64,000 nt of DNA from Cinnamomum chago (Eukaryota > Streptophyta > Magnoliopsida > Laurales > Lauraceae). Under the pieces are notes generated by a model, which had not been told where the DNA came from, made no database searches, and saw only the letters and a program-made list of their open reading frames with translations. The translations under genes and the position numbers were made by a program. The stretch's first letter is position 1, and the number at the start of each line of letters is the position of its first letter. The stretch lies in the NCBI GenBank assembly GCA_038049695.1, contig CP142458.1:62467501-62531500 (forward strand). Direction: 5' to 3'. Of this stretch, positions 31,242 to 45,409 are shown one piece after another.

Positions 31242-32359
31242 AAGAAAAAGATGAATCCAATAAGAGAAACTTCTTGCATCTTTGGAAATATGGAATTGCT
31301 TGATCTTATGAGAGATTTGAATAAAGACTCTGGTTAGTGATGGGTTTGAATATAGATTTAAGTGGGTGGAGATGTGACTTCATTATATGTTGTATTTTCA
31401 AATTATTGTAATAGAGTGATTTGGTTTGTAATAATATTAAACTTCGGCAGCCTATGAATGTTGTGAAAGCTTTGCATCTTGTAAAGATTGGTTTAGTTGG
31501 ATTAAATTTCTTTGATTAGGCGGTTGATAAATTTGTTTTTCATCTTGTGAATGAAGCATAATAGAATTGGGGTTTGTGATGTTTGGACACAAGTCCCTCA
31601 GTGAAGTGGTATCATAGATAAAGCCGTATATTTTTCTCCAAGCCCATTGAACCTCGCCTTTGGTTCTCATTTTTAACCACTTAAATTATTTCCTAAGTCT
31701 TTTAGTACTAATGCTTTTCCAGAAGGTAAAGCAACAAAATGAATGGGAATTTTCATAATTCCATGGAAAGACATTAAGAAACAAAAGAAAATTAGTAATC
31801 ACTTCTTTTTGTTAAAACAATTAAGGAAAAGTTTCAAAAAGAAATAAAAATCTTGGCTCATTTTCAAAAACTACATGAATATTTGAATATTTAAAAAAAT
31901 AAAAAAACGTAAAGTTTTCTAAAGCCCTTACAATCAAGTTCTCTCCATAAAAATTAAAAAAAAAAACCTCTAAGAAATGATAAAAAAAATACCCTTATAT
32001 AATTTTTTAAAATTCTCTCTTAATAAATCATTTAAAAAAAATGATCAAATCCAACTTAAATGGTAGTGTGGCCCCCACTTCAACTACTTTTATGCATAGA
32101 CACTTAAAAAAACAGAATTCAAATGACTAAAAAACTAGTTTCATTAAATAGTTATCGTCATAAAAAATCAAAATGGGAAGTTTTGGAGAGGAAAGATGTA
32201 AAGAAAAAATAAGAACCCGGCATAAGAGAATAGTATTATTTCTGCCGGTTCTTAGAATTCTTTTATAGGGATGACTTAATCGAAAGAATTGTGAAAAAAA
32301 CTTTTATACTTCTTTGAATTATTCAAATCTTTATGTACTTCTTTAAAAAAGAGCCAAAA
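31242..32359. other. Gene-free stretch
   Basis: The first 300 bases match the 3' flank of the intact HCT-like gene, including AATAAA at 31320. The rest is A-rich sequence without recognisable genes. Confidence 0.45.
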
Positions 32360-32535
32360 AATACAAATCACTTTGTTTTTCCTAACGGAGGGCTTCAACC
32401 CTTTGAGCCGGATTAATCCCTCCGGACCTAGAGGGAAGCCGGGTAAACTCCCATATAGCCCAGTGTGGTAGTAAAGTTTCGAACCCACAACCACCGGATA
32501 AAAATCGTGGTCTTAGGCCAACTAAGCTACCCCTT
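32360..32535 (-). mobile_element. tRNA-derived SINE, minus strand
   Basis: Read on the minus strand: GGGTAGCTTAGTTGGCCTAAG (A box), then GTGGTTGTGGGTTCGAAAC (B box) about 25 bases later, then a non-tRNA body (CACTGGGCTATATGGGAG). It lies about 180 bases upstream of the MPS1 start codon, so it may be within the promoter. Confidence 0.65.
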
Positions 32536-32717
32536 TAAATTAATTACAAATCGGTGAAACCCATTTTCCATGATTTGGTTGGGATTGAGTTCCACCCAAA
32601 CAAGAGTGGCGCAAAAGGTCTTGTGATCTTGTCTCCTCCAAATCAAATGAGAAGAAAGTTTGGCGCTCTTTCTTTCTTATAAAAGAACAAACGAGGAAAG
32701 AAGAAGGAGATGAGAAA

Positions 32718-35700
32718 ATGACGGATTCGACGAATACGAGCTCCAACTCTCAAGACACAGCTCTAAAACTCGCAACAGCAATCGCTCTCATCAAATCCAA
32801 GCTCTCTTCTTCTTCCTCCTCCGAATCCGATTCCCAACGCTGGAAACGAAAGGTATCGTTTCAATTCCACATCTCTATCTTTTACCATTTCCATTGCAAA
32901 ACCCTAATCTTTTCGGCTTCTTCTCAGGCCAAGGAGAGAAAACGAGAGCTTCTGATCCTCAAACAACAGCTCAAAGACATCCAAGGTTTCCTTCCACTTT
33001 TTCCCTCTCTTTCCTTCGCTTTCCAGTGGCGATAGCAGAAAAATGTGATTTTTCTTGAATTCGTCGCGGTTTTAGATGGATCGGAGCGAGATCTGGTCCC
33101 GGAAATTGCTTCTTGCAAGTGTCATTTCTTCGATAACGGCGGGAAATTGAGCCCTAGAGGACTGGATTTGGGAGGCGATCATCGTTGGATTAATGAGGTC
33201 TTGCATCGTAGATTCCTCAGACAAGGTGGTGATTATTCGTTTCCTCTTCCAATTTGTGTTTGTTGATTTCAGTTTTGTGATTCTTCAATCTGATTTTGTG
33301 AATTTCTTTTTTTTTTTTAGTGCGTTGGAGGGAAAGACGAAAGAGAACAGAGGATTCTGTCTCGAGGCGGAGAATTGCGCTAGGTAATTATTATGTTCAA
33401 TGTTGCTAATTGTTCTTCTTATCTCCTTCTTTGCTCGACGATGATTGTTTAGTATTGAATGTGAATTCTGCTGCGAAAGCTCTTTTGTTAGAGGCTGCAA
33501 TGTTATTCTGAGTAGACCATGCTTATCCTACTTAATCTTGATTATTTGGCAGGGGATGTATAGGAATGATAATCGATTTTTCATGCTCTAGTCCTCTTAG
33601 AGTGCATACTTTCTATTTAAGAATATGCAAATGACCTTTCCTAATCCAGCTCTTGATGTGGGTTGAACTTCTTCAGATGGGTCCATCACTTCATTCCTTT
33701 GATAATACATATGGCCCCTCTCACCGTGCATTGTATGGTGGATGTCTGTTCAGTTTCATTTGCATGTAAAATTGGGACATAGGAAATTTTTTCAATATAC
33801 TTTCAAAGTGATGAAACTACTACTACTGAAAAAGAAATAAAAAGAACATCAGCAGCCAGCCATTACAAACTTAATACCATCTGAATCAGTGCATGAATTT
33901 AGAGCCGTTGGTAGCTTCTTCGAAATATATGATTTCAGTACTCATTGGAAATGTTAAGAGAGTGCATTACAGTGATATTTAACTTGGAGAGTTTGTAGGC
34001 AGGAACTAAAAATTTGTTGCTCCTATGCTCATTCATTTTCCAGTACCTTCACTTGATCTTATACTATTGGTTATAATTCGATACAGAATATATTTGTTAT
34101 TGTAGAGTTGGTTGGAACAATTTTCATCTGAAAAATTTCTCAGGAATTTGAAAGTTGTGCATTATTTTAGCACTTTTAATGCACTTCAGTGATCTTAATA
34201 TTATCTGTTGCAGAAGTGAATTGTGATGATGAGATGGAGCGACTTAGTACCTCAGTCGATTTCTTGGTGGAGCTTTGTGATACCGGTTCTCCCGTCTGTT
34301 TGGATTTTGAACCACTTCTATCCAATATTTTGTCCCGTTTGTCAAACATCTTTCAGAGAAATGTCTACCATTTCAGTCTTCAACTGTTTCATTTTTTATT
34401 TGCTTGCAGGAAAGTACCCTTGTTTTAGTGCATTGTCACACCAAGCTGTAGACTTCATTATAGGTATTAGCCGTACTTCTATCTTTATTATTTTTAGATT
34501 TCCTAACATATGGGGTTGTACATGTAATTTCATCTCTTTCGGTTGTTAAAACAAATTCATGTCAGGATGTTGACTTTGTGCTTTTGAAGCTCTCTTATTA
34601 GCTCTCTCATTTTCTTTTATTTGAATAGTAACTGGTAACTTGAATTAAAAATAAAACATTGAATGGTAACAGGTAACTTTGATTAAAAAAGAAAGCTTAC
34701 AACCACAAACCAAAAGAACCAATCAATGTAATTGGAGAAACATGAGAGTACAAGAGCATTATACCAAACTACACAAATAAGAATTACATGATTTGAGCAA
34801 CCAAAGAGATCCATCATGAATGTGCTACACTGAAAGGCGACTAGAATACACCTACCTCAATATTGGACTCTAGGTTCTTCAAATACATCTTCTTTGATAC
34901 TGATTACTGTCATTTGCTTTAAGCTACATTGAAGAATTTGCTATCAAGGAAAAGAGATTGCGAACTCCTCGAAGAGATTGTTAGTAGTTTGATTCTGCGT
35001 TTGATTAGAAGAATGTGCACCTCAGTGGAAAGTGATGGTAAGTCCTAATGTACTGTGTTTTGCCATTTTTGTGTGTGTTATGTGTTGCCTTTTGCTTTTT
35101 ATTATTCTTCCTACTTGGACTCAAGTATGCATGCTGTTTGAGTCCTAATGTTCTAATGGGCTAGTTAGTCAATTTGGCTGCATTATTTTTCAACTGTAGT
35201 CTGAAACTCCGAATTGCCATACAACCAAGTTTCATTCCGGTGAAGTGATATTTGCTGTTAGGTTGAATAGCCTGAAGTGAACACTTAAAATTTTTTGCAC
35301 TCTTACATTGATAGCTACCATTGTTTAACTAGATTGATTTTTGGTTATCCTAATCCATGTCGTGAGCCAAATTATTTTACTTGGCATATCTTTTGTTTTT
35401 GAATGATAAATTGCATAAAATATTTTAATATTGAATGAATATAAATAGGCTTGGTAAGCATGGTTTTTCAAATCAGCCTATTCGATTCAAACCATCCTCC
35501 CCCTCCCCCTGCCCCAACCACCCACTGCCTGCCCCCCGCCTATTTTATTGTAGTGAGAAGATGCTGGAGGTTTTCGGTCTTTGGGTTCCCTTTTGCACTG
35601 AAATTAGAAGATCAAAACTATATTTTGTTGAAAATCTTTGCATTCAGACATTGGAGGTACCTTTCATCAGTTTGAGTGAAATTCAAACTCGACCACCTAC

Positions 35701-38700
35701 TGCTTCTAAAATTCTTTCAGAATACTTAAACACGAGCCTCATAATTCTAGATTTATAGGACAATTTCTATATTTTATATGTATAAAAAATAATCTTTACC
35801 TCCTTTTTTTGGAAATTTAGGGCTCTAGGTCGGCCAAGCTCCATGTGACTCAGTCCAGTGAACTTGACACGAGGAGTACTTCAAAATCCTGTTTGTAAGA
35901 GAACAAAGAACTCTACAGATAAAACATGATCCATCCTGCTTATTTGTCAGACCCAGCTGCATGTTCCAGATTTATCTCATTAGTCCTCATAGCAGTCTGA
36001 ACCCAGTTAGTTCTTGGGAACTGATTCAGGCTAGTGAACACCATAGAGATTTAATTTGTTACCTTGTCAAGATGAATATGGGTTTGTGCATTCCACGTAG
36101 CTTAACATCTGATAATTGTTATTAGTATGCTATACCGATTTATTTAAACAAAATAGAACAAAGATCCAGTTAATCATCTGTGAAATGTACTTAATTTGCT
36201 ACAACAACTAAGATGTTATTGTAGCAAATGAGGCTTCCAATATTGTTCAGGTTTTAATTCCAGCTCTAGAAAAGACTATAGGATTTAATACACTGCGGCT
36301 GCGGTTGTCAGTCGACATCTCCTATTTATTAAGTATACTCTTTTGGAGCTCATCAAGCCAACATTGAATTCCATGCACTTTTCTGAATAATGTGGGAGTT
36401 CTTGTTTACTAATTGAGAATCTGTTAAATTTTTCATCAATGCCATTGTTATTTCTTTCACTTTTTTTTTTCTTTTTCCACTTCTAACCTTCTTACAAGTT
36501 TTTTTGTTTTCTCTCTTGAATCTTGATTATAGTTTCACTTTCTATTTTAGGAACAGAAAATTCTGGTTTTGATGCCCAGTCCTGTGTTCAGCACATAATT
36601 CGTAAGCTAGGAAGTGAGCCATTTATCGGTCAACGCACCCTGCTCTTAGTTTCTCAAAAGCTGTGCATACTTTCAGACTGTTTGCTTTTAATGGATCCCT
36701 TTGATGATGCGTTCCCTAATAATCATTGCAGCATGTATATGATGTAAGTTCTTGGCAAACCTACATGTTACTAGATCCATGGATATTTTATTTCAAAGTT
36801 AAATGATGGTGTTATGGCCCAGTAGATTTATTTCCTTCTGAATTTGGAACCAATAAAGTTGCTCAGAATCTCTTTTTACTTTTATACAATTACTAGCATT
36901 TAGTAGAGCAGAAATTTCATATGGTGAATCCTGCGAATCCTTTGCTTTTCTTTTCGTTTTTCCTGATCAATTAAGTTCATTAACCAAAATCCACAAAAGA
37001 TATAAACAAACAATTAAACATCATACAAAATCTCTGTGCTAGAGTCACTCTCTTCTGCCCAAGCCCAAGTATCAGCCAGCTAATTCATTAGTTCCATAAC
37101 AGATGCTTAACAACATATTGATGAGCAGAATAAATGAAACAAACTTGTTTTGTGCAATGCAGAACTATCAGCCTACCCAGCAGTCAAGGGAACACAGAGG
37201 CCGTAGAATCCCACTGAAGAGCAGAACAAGAGTCACCTTCAGCTAAAGTGTTCATAGCTGATATCTTTTCTAATTCACGGCAATCCCCTAGCATAGCATA
37301 CAACTCTGCCCATACTTCGGGGTTTTAAAGGGATGCATTCCACCAGCATTGAATCAGAAAATTTACCAGGCCTGCAGAAGCAAGTAAAAAAGTCACACAT
37401 CATCTTCTTGAATGATATCCCCAACTCCTGCCTTTGTATTCCCCTTATTATAACTACATAAAATTCTCAACTGTAAAGTCCCTATCAAAGCAAGACAGAA
37501 TTCTCAGGTTATGGGAACAACAAAGGTTATTAGCATTCCGTTAATATAATAAAGTTAATTTAAATCTTTACCCAACAATAGAAATAAGATGTGCTCATGA
37601 ATTCTTCTGAAGCCTGTAGTTCAAGGGTTCAAAACTTGCGCGTTTCTTACCGATTAGAAACTGAAACATGGGTATCAATTGGCCAATTTCAGCGCAGCAA
37701 ATCCTGTGAACATCTAGCTATAGGGAGGGGGAACCTTATCACAACTACTATGTTTTATAACTATGTCAAATAAGTGAAATGCAAATCAAATGATAAAGCA
37801 AATGTTTTATAACCAAATAGCCAACCCATCATCACTCTTAAATGATAAAGCCTAAGACTATAGATCCAAACTTGTCAAGGGATGAATTGAGTAATGCTTC
37901 GATAGTAAACTTTGGAACTTCTATATTAATGGAATGAGACTTGATTACTGATTTTTAGTCTTTCTCATCTTTGATAAAATTGGGTTTTAAATAGGGTTGA
38001 ATAGAAAAGTTGAAGTCACAGCCAATCCTAGATAAATGAGATACGGCTTTGATGATGATGATATTACATGTCCGTGTTAACCATAGGATCATTTTCTCCT
38101 CGCTATGCGCTACTTGGTCCATTCAGATCTGTACCATTGTCACGGCGGGGCCCAGTGAAATTCAGGGGCTGTCCCACCTTTGGGGACGATCTGGATGCAC
38201 CCTCCTGCAGGAGCATGCACTCATGAGAAAATTTTCTGTTAAACATATTGATAGATCAATAAAAAAGCCATTTTGGTACCTATTTTTGCCAGTTGTCACT
38301 ATCTGCAATATCTTGTAGATCCATAGTATCCATGTGAAAATTTCCAATCTGTTGAGATCTGCCTGCTTGCAGTTAAACATTAAATGCTTATACTTGAAAC
38401 CGGCTGCCATCATTATGTAACTATGTCACTTCCAGACTTGTGAAATGGTAACTTGGGAACAGCAGAGAGTGAAGGAAGTCATTACTATTAATACCAGTCA
38501 TTGATTTTCACAGTATATAAAAAAAACAAGATTGGGCCATTGTTTGATGAATCTCTTAAAACTGAATTTTATTGAGTGAAACAGTGCAACACGTTTGTTT
38601 TCTAATCTAATATTTTTGCCTATATTTCTGAATTACAGAACTTTACTTTGTGCAAGTATATTTTGAAAATGATGTTTGAAGTTGCAATTTTAATGTTTTT

Positions 38701-41096
38701 GTGTTTCTTTTACAAATAATATCAAGTACAGGATTCAACTTATCGAGTTTTTGATATCAGATTATGTCCAAACATGGACAAGTAATGAAGATTTTGAGAA
38801 CAGTATGTTTCTCACTCACAATCTCTGCATAAGAATGAATCAGTTATACTTATTGCCTTCACTGTCTCTCAGTTCAACTGCATTTTCTTCATCAATGGTT
38901 TCCATATGATCCATAATGCCACTTTTATCGTCTTCAAACTTCACTTTTATTGTTAATATTTTCCATGATTTCTGTGGAGAAAGTTGTGTAGTAACTGTGT
39001 TATTTGTTAAAACAAATGGTTTGATGAATTTTATATATTAATCTTGACTCTTCATGGATTTCAGCCATTCCTATTATGTGATGTATTGATGAATATATGG
39101 TTTAGAAAAATCCATTGTGAACATCTAGACACATACTGAGTTGACTTGAACAATCAGGTTTATGAAAGTTATTTGTATATTCTCTTTAATTTATTTACAT
39201 AATCTTATGGTGGTCGAAATTAATATTTCCTCAAGTATGAGTGTGTATCTGAGAGTGCTTCAGTTCAAGACCTCTTTGTAGCCACCCCCACTCCAAAAAA
39301 TAAAACACACACACAAGAAAAAGCAGAAGAAAAACAGAGAGATTTTGTTGGATAGTCGAACTATTAAAGCTGACCCCAGATTGACAAGTTATGGTTAGTC
39401 AATATGATGATTAATGCTAAGTGGCATAGCCAGAATTTTCTTTCAGAGGGGGCAAGCGATAGCCGGCTAATAGCGGCAGAACTAGATTTTTTTTCTAGAG
39501 CGGATCAATGATAATTTATTTTTATTAAATTTTCAATTATAATTTTAAAATAAATTTATTTATTTTTGCAAAGTTTTTTCACTAATATCTATAGAAAAAT
39601 CCCTATATTGAAAAATACTTTAATAGTTTTAAAGATATAATTTCTTGAAACCAATTGAAGTATGGCCTATATCAAATTGATCACATATAAACTGATCCAC
39701 CCATAATTAATTAATGAAAATATGTTGATTGGTTACTTGTGACCATTTGATTGGAGACCATGCCTATGATAAACATGGATGGTTAAAAATCCATTGACCG
39801 GTTAATTGTGACGGTTTGGTGGGCATGCTTGTGGTTGGCATGGATGGTTGAGAGCACACTATTGATAGCTATTAACCAAAGCCATAAAAAAATGAAGAGT
39901 CAAGGTGTAATATCCATGGTGCGTAGAACAAACAGCCTCTTCTTAAGTGAATTTTCCCCAAATTTTACTTCAATAGGAGCTACTCCCACCATAAGATTGA
40001 GTACATTATTCTATACATATGCTCAAATATGGTAGGACCAACTGCTATTTGAATCCAAAGGAAAGCTAGATCCCCAAATCCAAGTAGTTGTAGAGTTCTC
40101 AAAAAAGCCATGGAGGGGGCCAAAATTGCAAGAAACCAACATGCTTTGAAATCATTCCCACACATTCTAATGATCAAAAGATGTTTCCTGCTTTTTTCTT
40201 TTTTTTTTGTTTCTTGGGAGTTTCAGTGAAACTTCCTTGCTACGTGTAGTAACAAAATATTGCATTGGGATTCCATTTTCTAGAGGAAACAAGATTGCAA
40301 AATGTACTTTTTGCTATGATTTTTGTTGCAGTTCTGATTTGATGCTACTGTTCACTATTGATTTGAATATTTTTTTTTATAGGATGAATTTTAACCTTTT
40401 CTACTTTGCATTTGGAGCAGTATGGAAATGAGAAATCACCTCAGACAGATTTTTCCAACTTAGCTTTAGAGAAAACCAGTGTTGATCATCATCATATTAT
40501 CCTTATTCTATCAATCTGTGGTGTCAGCGTCAGTCCCATAAAAACGTTGTTGATCTGCTTTTATAATAATTTGTGTCAAAAGAGGCACACAGCATCCCAT
40601 CTAAAGTAGATCTTTTATCCCAATTGCATATTGGAGACAACCATATTCAAACTGCTTCCATTTCTTGGGCACATGCAAGCATCCTTAATATTAGGTCCCA
40701 GGAAAACTTAATCCAATGGTAGCTTAGTAGGGTACTTCCCTTCAACAAAAAAAGCCAGGAATCAATCCCTGGATGTAGTACTATTGATGGTGAGGGACTT
40801 GGGTGAGTGTGTATGTGGGTGGGTGAGTACTTAACTTTCCAAAATAGTAATAATAATTAAAAAAAAAAAAACTAAATCTGTTTTAGTAGGTAACTTCTTT
40901 TGTCTGTGCAGGAGTGTTTGAGGAGTGGGTCAGATCAGTTGTACAGGTGAAGAAGGCACTGCACTTCTTTGAGAGCAGGAATGGGCTTTACATGCTATTC
41001 ATGGATCGAGTAATTGGGGAATTGTTGAAACAGGTGGGGATTATTTCTCGCAATGGGGTGCTTGAGATGGATATTCTAGATGATCTGTTCCATTGA
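32718..41096 (+). CDS. MPS1: PRD2 / MULTIPOLAR SPINDLE 1 homologue, ten exons
   Basis: Exons: 32718-32852, 32928-32985, 33076-33225, 33321-33383, 34214-34285, 34410-34463, 34924-35037, 36551-36743, 38732-38802, 40912-41096. All introns are GT-AG and the sum is 1,095 nt (364 aa), close to the known family length. Recognisable blocks: TALKLATAIALIKSKL and a basic KERKRELL coiled stretch; CKCHFFDN; HRRFLRQVRWRERRKR; STSVDFLVELCD; SHQAVDFI; LILRLIRRMC; VQHIIRKLGSEPFIGQRTLL; DPFDDAFPN; FEEWV; ESRNGLY; stop after DDLFH. Family knowledge: a nuclear plant protein required for meiotic double-strand break formation and bipolar spindle organisation. Uncertain point: the exon 5/6 junction. The donor after 34285 keeps the frame but drops the usual S-P-V-type residues; the alternative after 34336 also keeps it. 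Introns contain a LINE RNase H remnant and a SINE. Confidence 0.88.
37140..37330 (-). pseudogene. LINE RNase H domain remnant in MPS1 intron
   Basis: On the minus strand one frame reads AELYAMLGDCRELEK, then EGDSCSALQWDS, the pattern of plant LINE ribonuclease H domains (A-E-...-L...EGDS...W). It is short, lies between exons 8 and 9 of the MPS1 homologue, and is flanked by nothing else clearly LINE-like. Confidence 0.5.
39420..39520. mobile_element. Degenerate hAT-like end
   Basis: AAGTGGCATAGCCAGAATTTTCTTTCAGAGGGGGC resembles a diverged version of the hAT terminus CAGTGGCGGA.CCAG.ATTTT found at 26553; only the end is recognisable, in MPS1 intron 9. Confidence 0.35.
40713..40850 (+). mobile_element. 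SINE-like copy in MPS1 last intron
   Basis: GGTAGCTTAGTAGGGTACTTCCC resembles an A box region; GGAATCAATCCCTGG a degraded B box; then GTGAGTGTGTATGTGGGTGGG and an A tract at 40859-40871. Confidence 0.45.
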
Positions 41097-42725
41097 CATC
41101 TTTGCAAGATTCGTCTTTCATTTTTTCATGTAGTACTTGAAGCTTGAACCTTGACATTTTCGTTCTTAATGAATGCCTGCAGCACAATTGTTTGGGCTTT
41201 TTAAAGCATCTACCTACTGAGGATATATGATCACCTTTAGTTGGTAGATTATAAATATGAGCAGTATCCACTGCTTGTAGACTAAAGAGATAAGTTTTCT
41301 TGGTACATGCATGATAAATGTTCTCCTACAATCAACATCAATGTAGTCCAGCCCTGTGGGGCCTACTTGGGCCCAGCTTTGATTAGTGTAGGCCCTTTCA
41401 CACTCTCATCCCCACTATGATTTGGCACCAAGCTAAATTTCACTCTCATCAAACATTTATCCATTATAGGATTGAACATCAAAGAAATCTATAGTTAAAA
41501 GACCACTAATGTTTAAAGCTATAAAATCAAGTACTTTGATGATCTTATGGGGCTGAATTTTTTGATTGACCCTTGTCCATAAGGAAATCTTCCCATGTAC
41601 CCAACCTCGTTGTTTAGTAGGCATCTAAGTAGGCCCCACAATGCAGTCGGCTTGTAGTAGAACATTCCCCTGGATGCATATATTTAACAAGTGGCATCTC
41701 CCATTGAGGATTATTGGTACCCGCACCAAAAGAGGATGCCTTTACTCAGTACTCAATCGATATGGCTCTTTATTAAAAGTACAGCGAGGGATGTTTTTTT
41801 TTTTTTAATCTTTATTATTCACTTGAATCTAATCTCCACAGAATTAATACTAACCCGAACTAAATCAAGTCGGATAGTTTGAGCTAATTAACTAGAAGTC
41901 ACAATTCCAACTTTCTTGTCATCCTCCAAAAGTTGTCTTCCTTGGTTTTGTTTTGTTTTAGGTCTGAATTCTCATTTTTCTATACTGATGAACATGGGTT
42001 CTCGTAAGTTATCTAATGTTAAGTAGTTAGTTGAGCCACCAAGTCTTGGGTTTAAATCCGCACAGGGCAAAAAAGGCCTCCTGCAATGTCTTGTGTGCGG
42101 GCACATGTGCATAGGGCAAAATGACCCCATGTCGCGTCTTGTGCTGGTGTGTACTTTGAGTCTAGGTGCTGTCCCGCCCGAAAGGGGTTGAGTAGTTAGT
42201 TTGCCACACCTTTTAACGTTTAAGCATTTGGGTGCATTGGTTAGCAACTTGAGATCTAGTAATCTTCTGGTTCGTACAAGATTGCACTATTATGTTGTTT
42301 CATCTTTAGTCCAAACTGTAGGCGATTCTTCTCCACTTTCATCATAATCAGGTTTTTGTTATCATCTTCATCCCTCATCATCATGTTCTGGTAATTGGCT
42401 TTGGTCTGAGCAATTCTTCTTCGAAGACTGACGTGGACAATTTGAATTATATGCATAATGTTTGCCATGACGATGCCATCCCCGAACCATTCATTTGTTC
42501 ATCAATGGATTATCAACTTCACCAACAACATAGCTTTACCCCCATCTATTCAGGGCCATCTTTATGAGTTTTGCTTTTCTATTTTGCTCTTTTGGAAGCC
42601 AACCTCTCTGTTAACTTTGAACATCTCTCCTCACACTTTATTCCAGCCTTTGATGGCCTTCCCCTTCTACTTCCTTGAACTTGTATTGACCTTTCACGTG
42701 GGCTATTTCTAGCCTTTTATGTATA
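41097..42725. other. Gene-free stretch after MPS1
   Basis: 3' flank of the MPS1 homologue and AT-rich sequence. 42000-42240 has SINE-like traits (GGGTTTAAATCCG as a B box, repeated TCTTGTG.GGG motifs) but no clear ends. Nothing else supported. Confidence 0.4.
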
Positions 42726-42734
42726 CTAGTGGAG

Positions 42735-42761
42735 CCTTGCACGTACAATGCACGTGCAAGG
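42735..42761 (-). other. Helitron 3' terminal hairpin
   Basis: CCTTGCACGT, 7-base loop, ACGTGCAAGG: a perfect 10-bp stem 9 bases from the CTAG terminus. Confidence 0.9.
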
Positions 42762-45409
42762 AACACAATTTTTCAGCATGATAATTTGGAAAAATAAAGT
42801 CATTGAAAAACTCAATACTAACAATCCCAATGGAGAATAACCAGTTCACATATAGCTTATTTTTTTGGCAAATTAAGCAATTTACAATCACTAATTATTC
42901 TTATGAAATTCAGTAAAAGTTTCAATAGAAAAAAGTAAGAAGAAGATGGAATAACAAGATATATGGAAGGAAACTAACGGAAAAAAAGTTAAAAACCAAC
43001 CTTTTCTGGTTATACATGATTAGGCAAAACACTCACCAATTTCAATATAGATCGATAGTCCGGCCTATTTCTCATTAAAATTTGTCTAAAACTTAGCACC
43101 AAATACATACAAAATTCATGTTGAGAAGCATCGAATGACAATAATACCAATACAAAGAAATTTGAATATCATGGAAAGAAACAAGATTGATATGTCAAGA
43201 TGAGGGTCAGAGCAACAACTTAAAAAGCTTTCTTGAATTAAGATGACACCACTACCAAATTTTGAATCATGTACATTTGTGGCACTTCTGTTAGCTTTTT
43301 TATATATCATAAATCAGTTCTGTTACATTCTAATTTTGTAGTAAGTGAATCTTTGAAACAAATATCATAATTTGAAGCAAGAGAACCAACTACAAAGAGA
43401 TCTTTAAGCATGCACTCTCAGGTACTCTCAGGGCGGGCACAACTACTTCCTTCAAACTTCCTAAAAAAATTTAATGGAAAATTCATTATCCTAGCATAAT
43501 AGTAATGTGGTTGCAATGTTGGACAGGAATCAAGTCCAAGAGTAATACCGGTTCGACCTAAGATGATGCATTGGATGAAGCATGCAAAATCATAAAGAAA
43601 GACAATTAGCACCCTTAAACACAGTTTAGGACGTAGAATGATAATGAAGGAATGCATGTTGCCAGAATTGCCTAAAACAGAAAAAACAAGGGCCCTAAAG
43701 CAATCTCTTCAAATCAACATAAGAGGGTGGATCTAAAAATATGAGTCAGCATATCAAAATGATGGGTTCCATTGCATCATACTCATAAAAACTTGAAAGG
43801 AAAAATAAAATACCTTATCATAATTCAAGAAATAATAAGACAAGACATTAGTCACTTGCATTGGATGTTGGTTTGACATATAGTAATAAAATTTAAAAGA
43901 AAACCAACTTACATGGAATGAAGAAATCAAGAAAAGGCGTAGATAACAAAAATCTGCAAATGCTTGCATATTAAAAAAAAAAAACTTTCATGACACCTTG
44001 ATTATTTGGCTAATAAGAAAATGAAGCATCTAAATAGACCTTAAGCCTCTCCACAACATCTCCGTATCTTTGGCTAGTGCACCCACACATCAATGAAATA
44101 TCTTCCTCATTTCAACCCACTAATGTCACCCAAGTCCTCATCACTAAGCATGAAAACACCATACTTTCTTAGTAAATGGGATATATATATATATATGTCC
44201 AATATTTCTTTTTTCTGATCTAACACAAGCATACTATCAAACCACATAAAATATTTTTCTATATTTTTTAGAGTGACTATTTGGTTAGATCTACTATTGC
44301 ATAGTTTTTTGTATCAATTGCGGATTTCTACTGCACCCTAACATATTTGCTAGCATATAAAGGATTTCATAGTGAAATAAGCTTTGCTGAAAGATTATTA
44401 AAGAAGTGAGGGGTGCGAAACACGAGGTTATGGATGCAAAAGGGAACTTGACCATCGTGGGATTTGAGTTCCAGGGTGATGGATGAGCATTCATCTATCA
44501 TTTTTTCTCAAATCAATTTCCATTAAAAGAGAGGTTATTTGATTGTCATTTTTTTAATATTCATGTATGATTTTACATTTTAATCACTAATGAAAATCTG
44601 AAGCCCTATAACTCTTAGGAACTACATGAACGATTTTCTGTCATTCCTTATAAGGTTTGATGCACTAAAATATGTAATATGTTACAATTATTTTTTCTTT
44701 TTTCTTTTTTTTCCCAAAAAGAGGAGAACACATTAAAAGATTAAAAAACAATCATAAATGGGCCAAACCTTCTACCAAAACTACTAATGTCAAAGATGAC
44801 ATACAAGATAACCAATCCACCAAGTTGGCTAATACAACACAAAAACAACAAAAAAAAAAAAAAAAAAAGCCCAACTGGTCATGACTACCTCCCCTGAATG
44901 TTAAAATTCTATTTCATTTATAACATTGCTAGTCATTTTTGAATATTCAACTTTTCTTCATTTTTAACGGCTTGTAAAAATTTAAAATAAATTTCACTAT
45001 TTCAGTAACATAAAAAAAAGGCCCAACATTAAAAAGAGATTTTCTATTGTCGCAAAGTTTGCTTTGTCGAATGTTGTTGGAGCAATAAATGTTTAAAATG
45101 TCACAATTCTATTTCACATATTTCATTTCTAGCATTGAAAATTCAATGAAACAAAATACCAACCAACCAGAATAGTACCCAACTCATAGATTTAAACGGA
45201 TTAACAACAAATCACAAGGATTCCAAGTAATCTTGGGCATTCTCATATCTTTCTCTGACAAGCAAATCGTGTCTTTACAGGCATTGAGATCGAAGTTGAA
45301 ATTTTCTACACATGAAAATCTCAATTGAAAATTTTCATTTGAGTTCTTGCAGTGAATGTACAAATTCTTCAAACACAACCCTTTACATGAACATTTGTGC
45401 TAAGCATTT

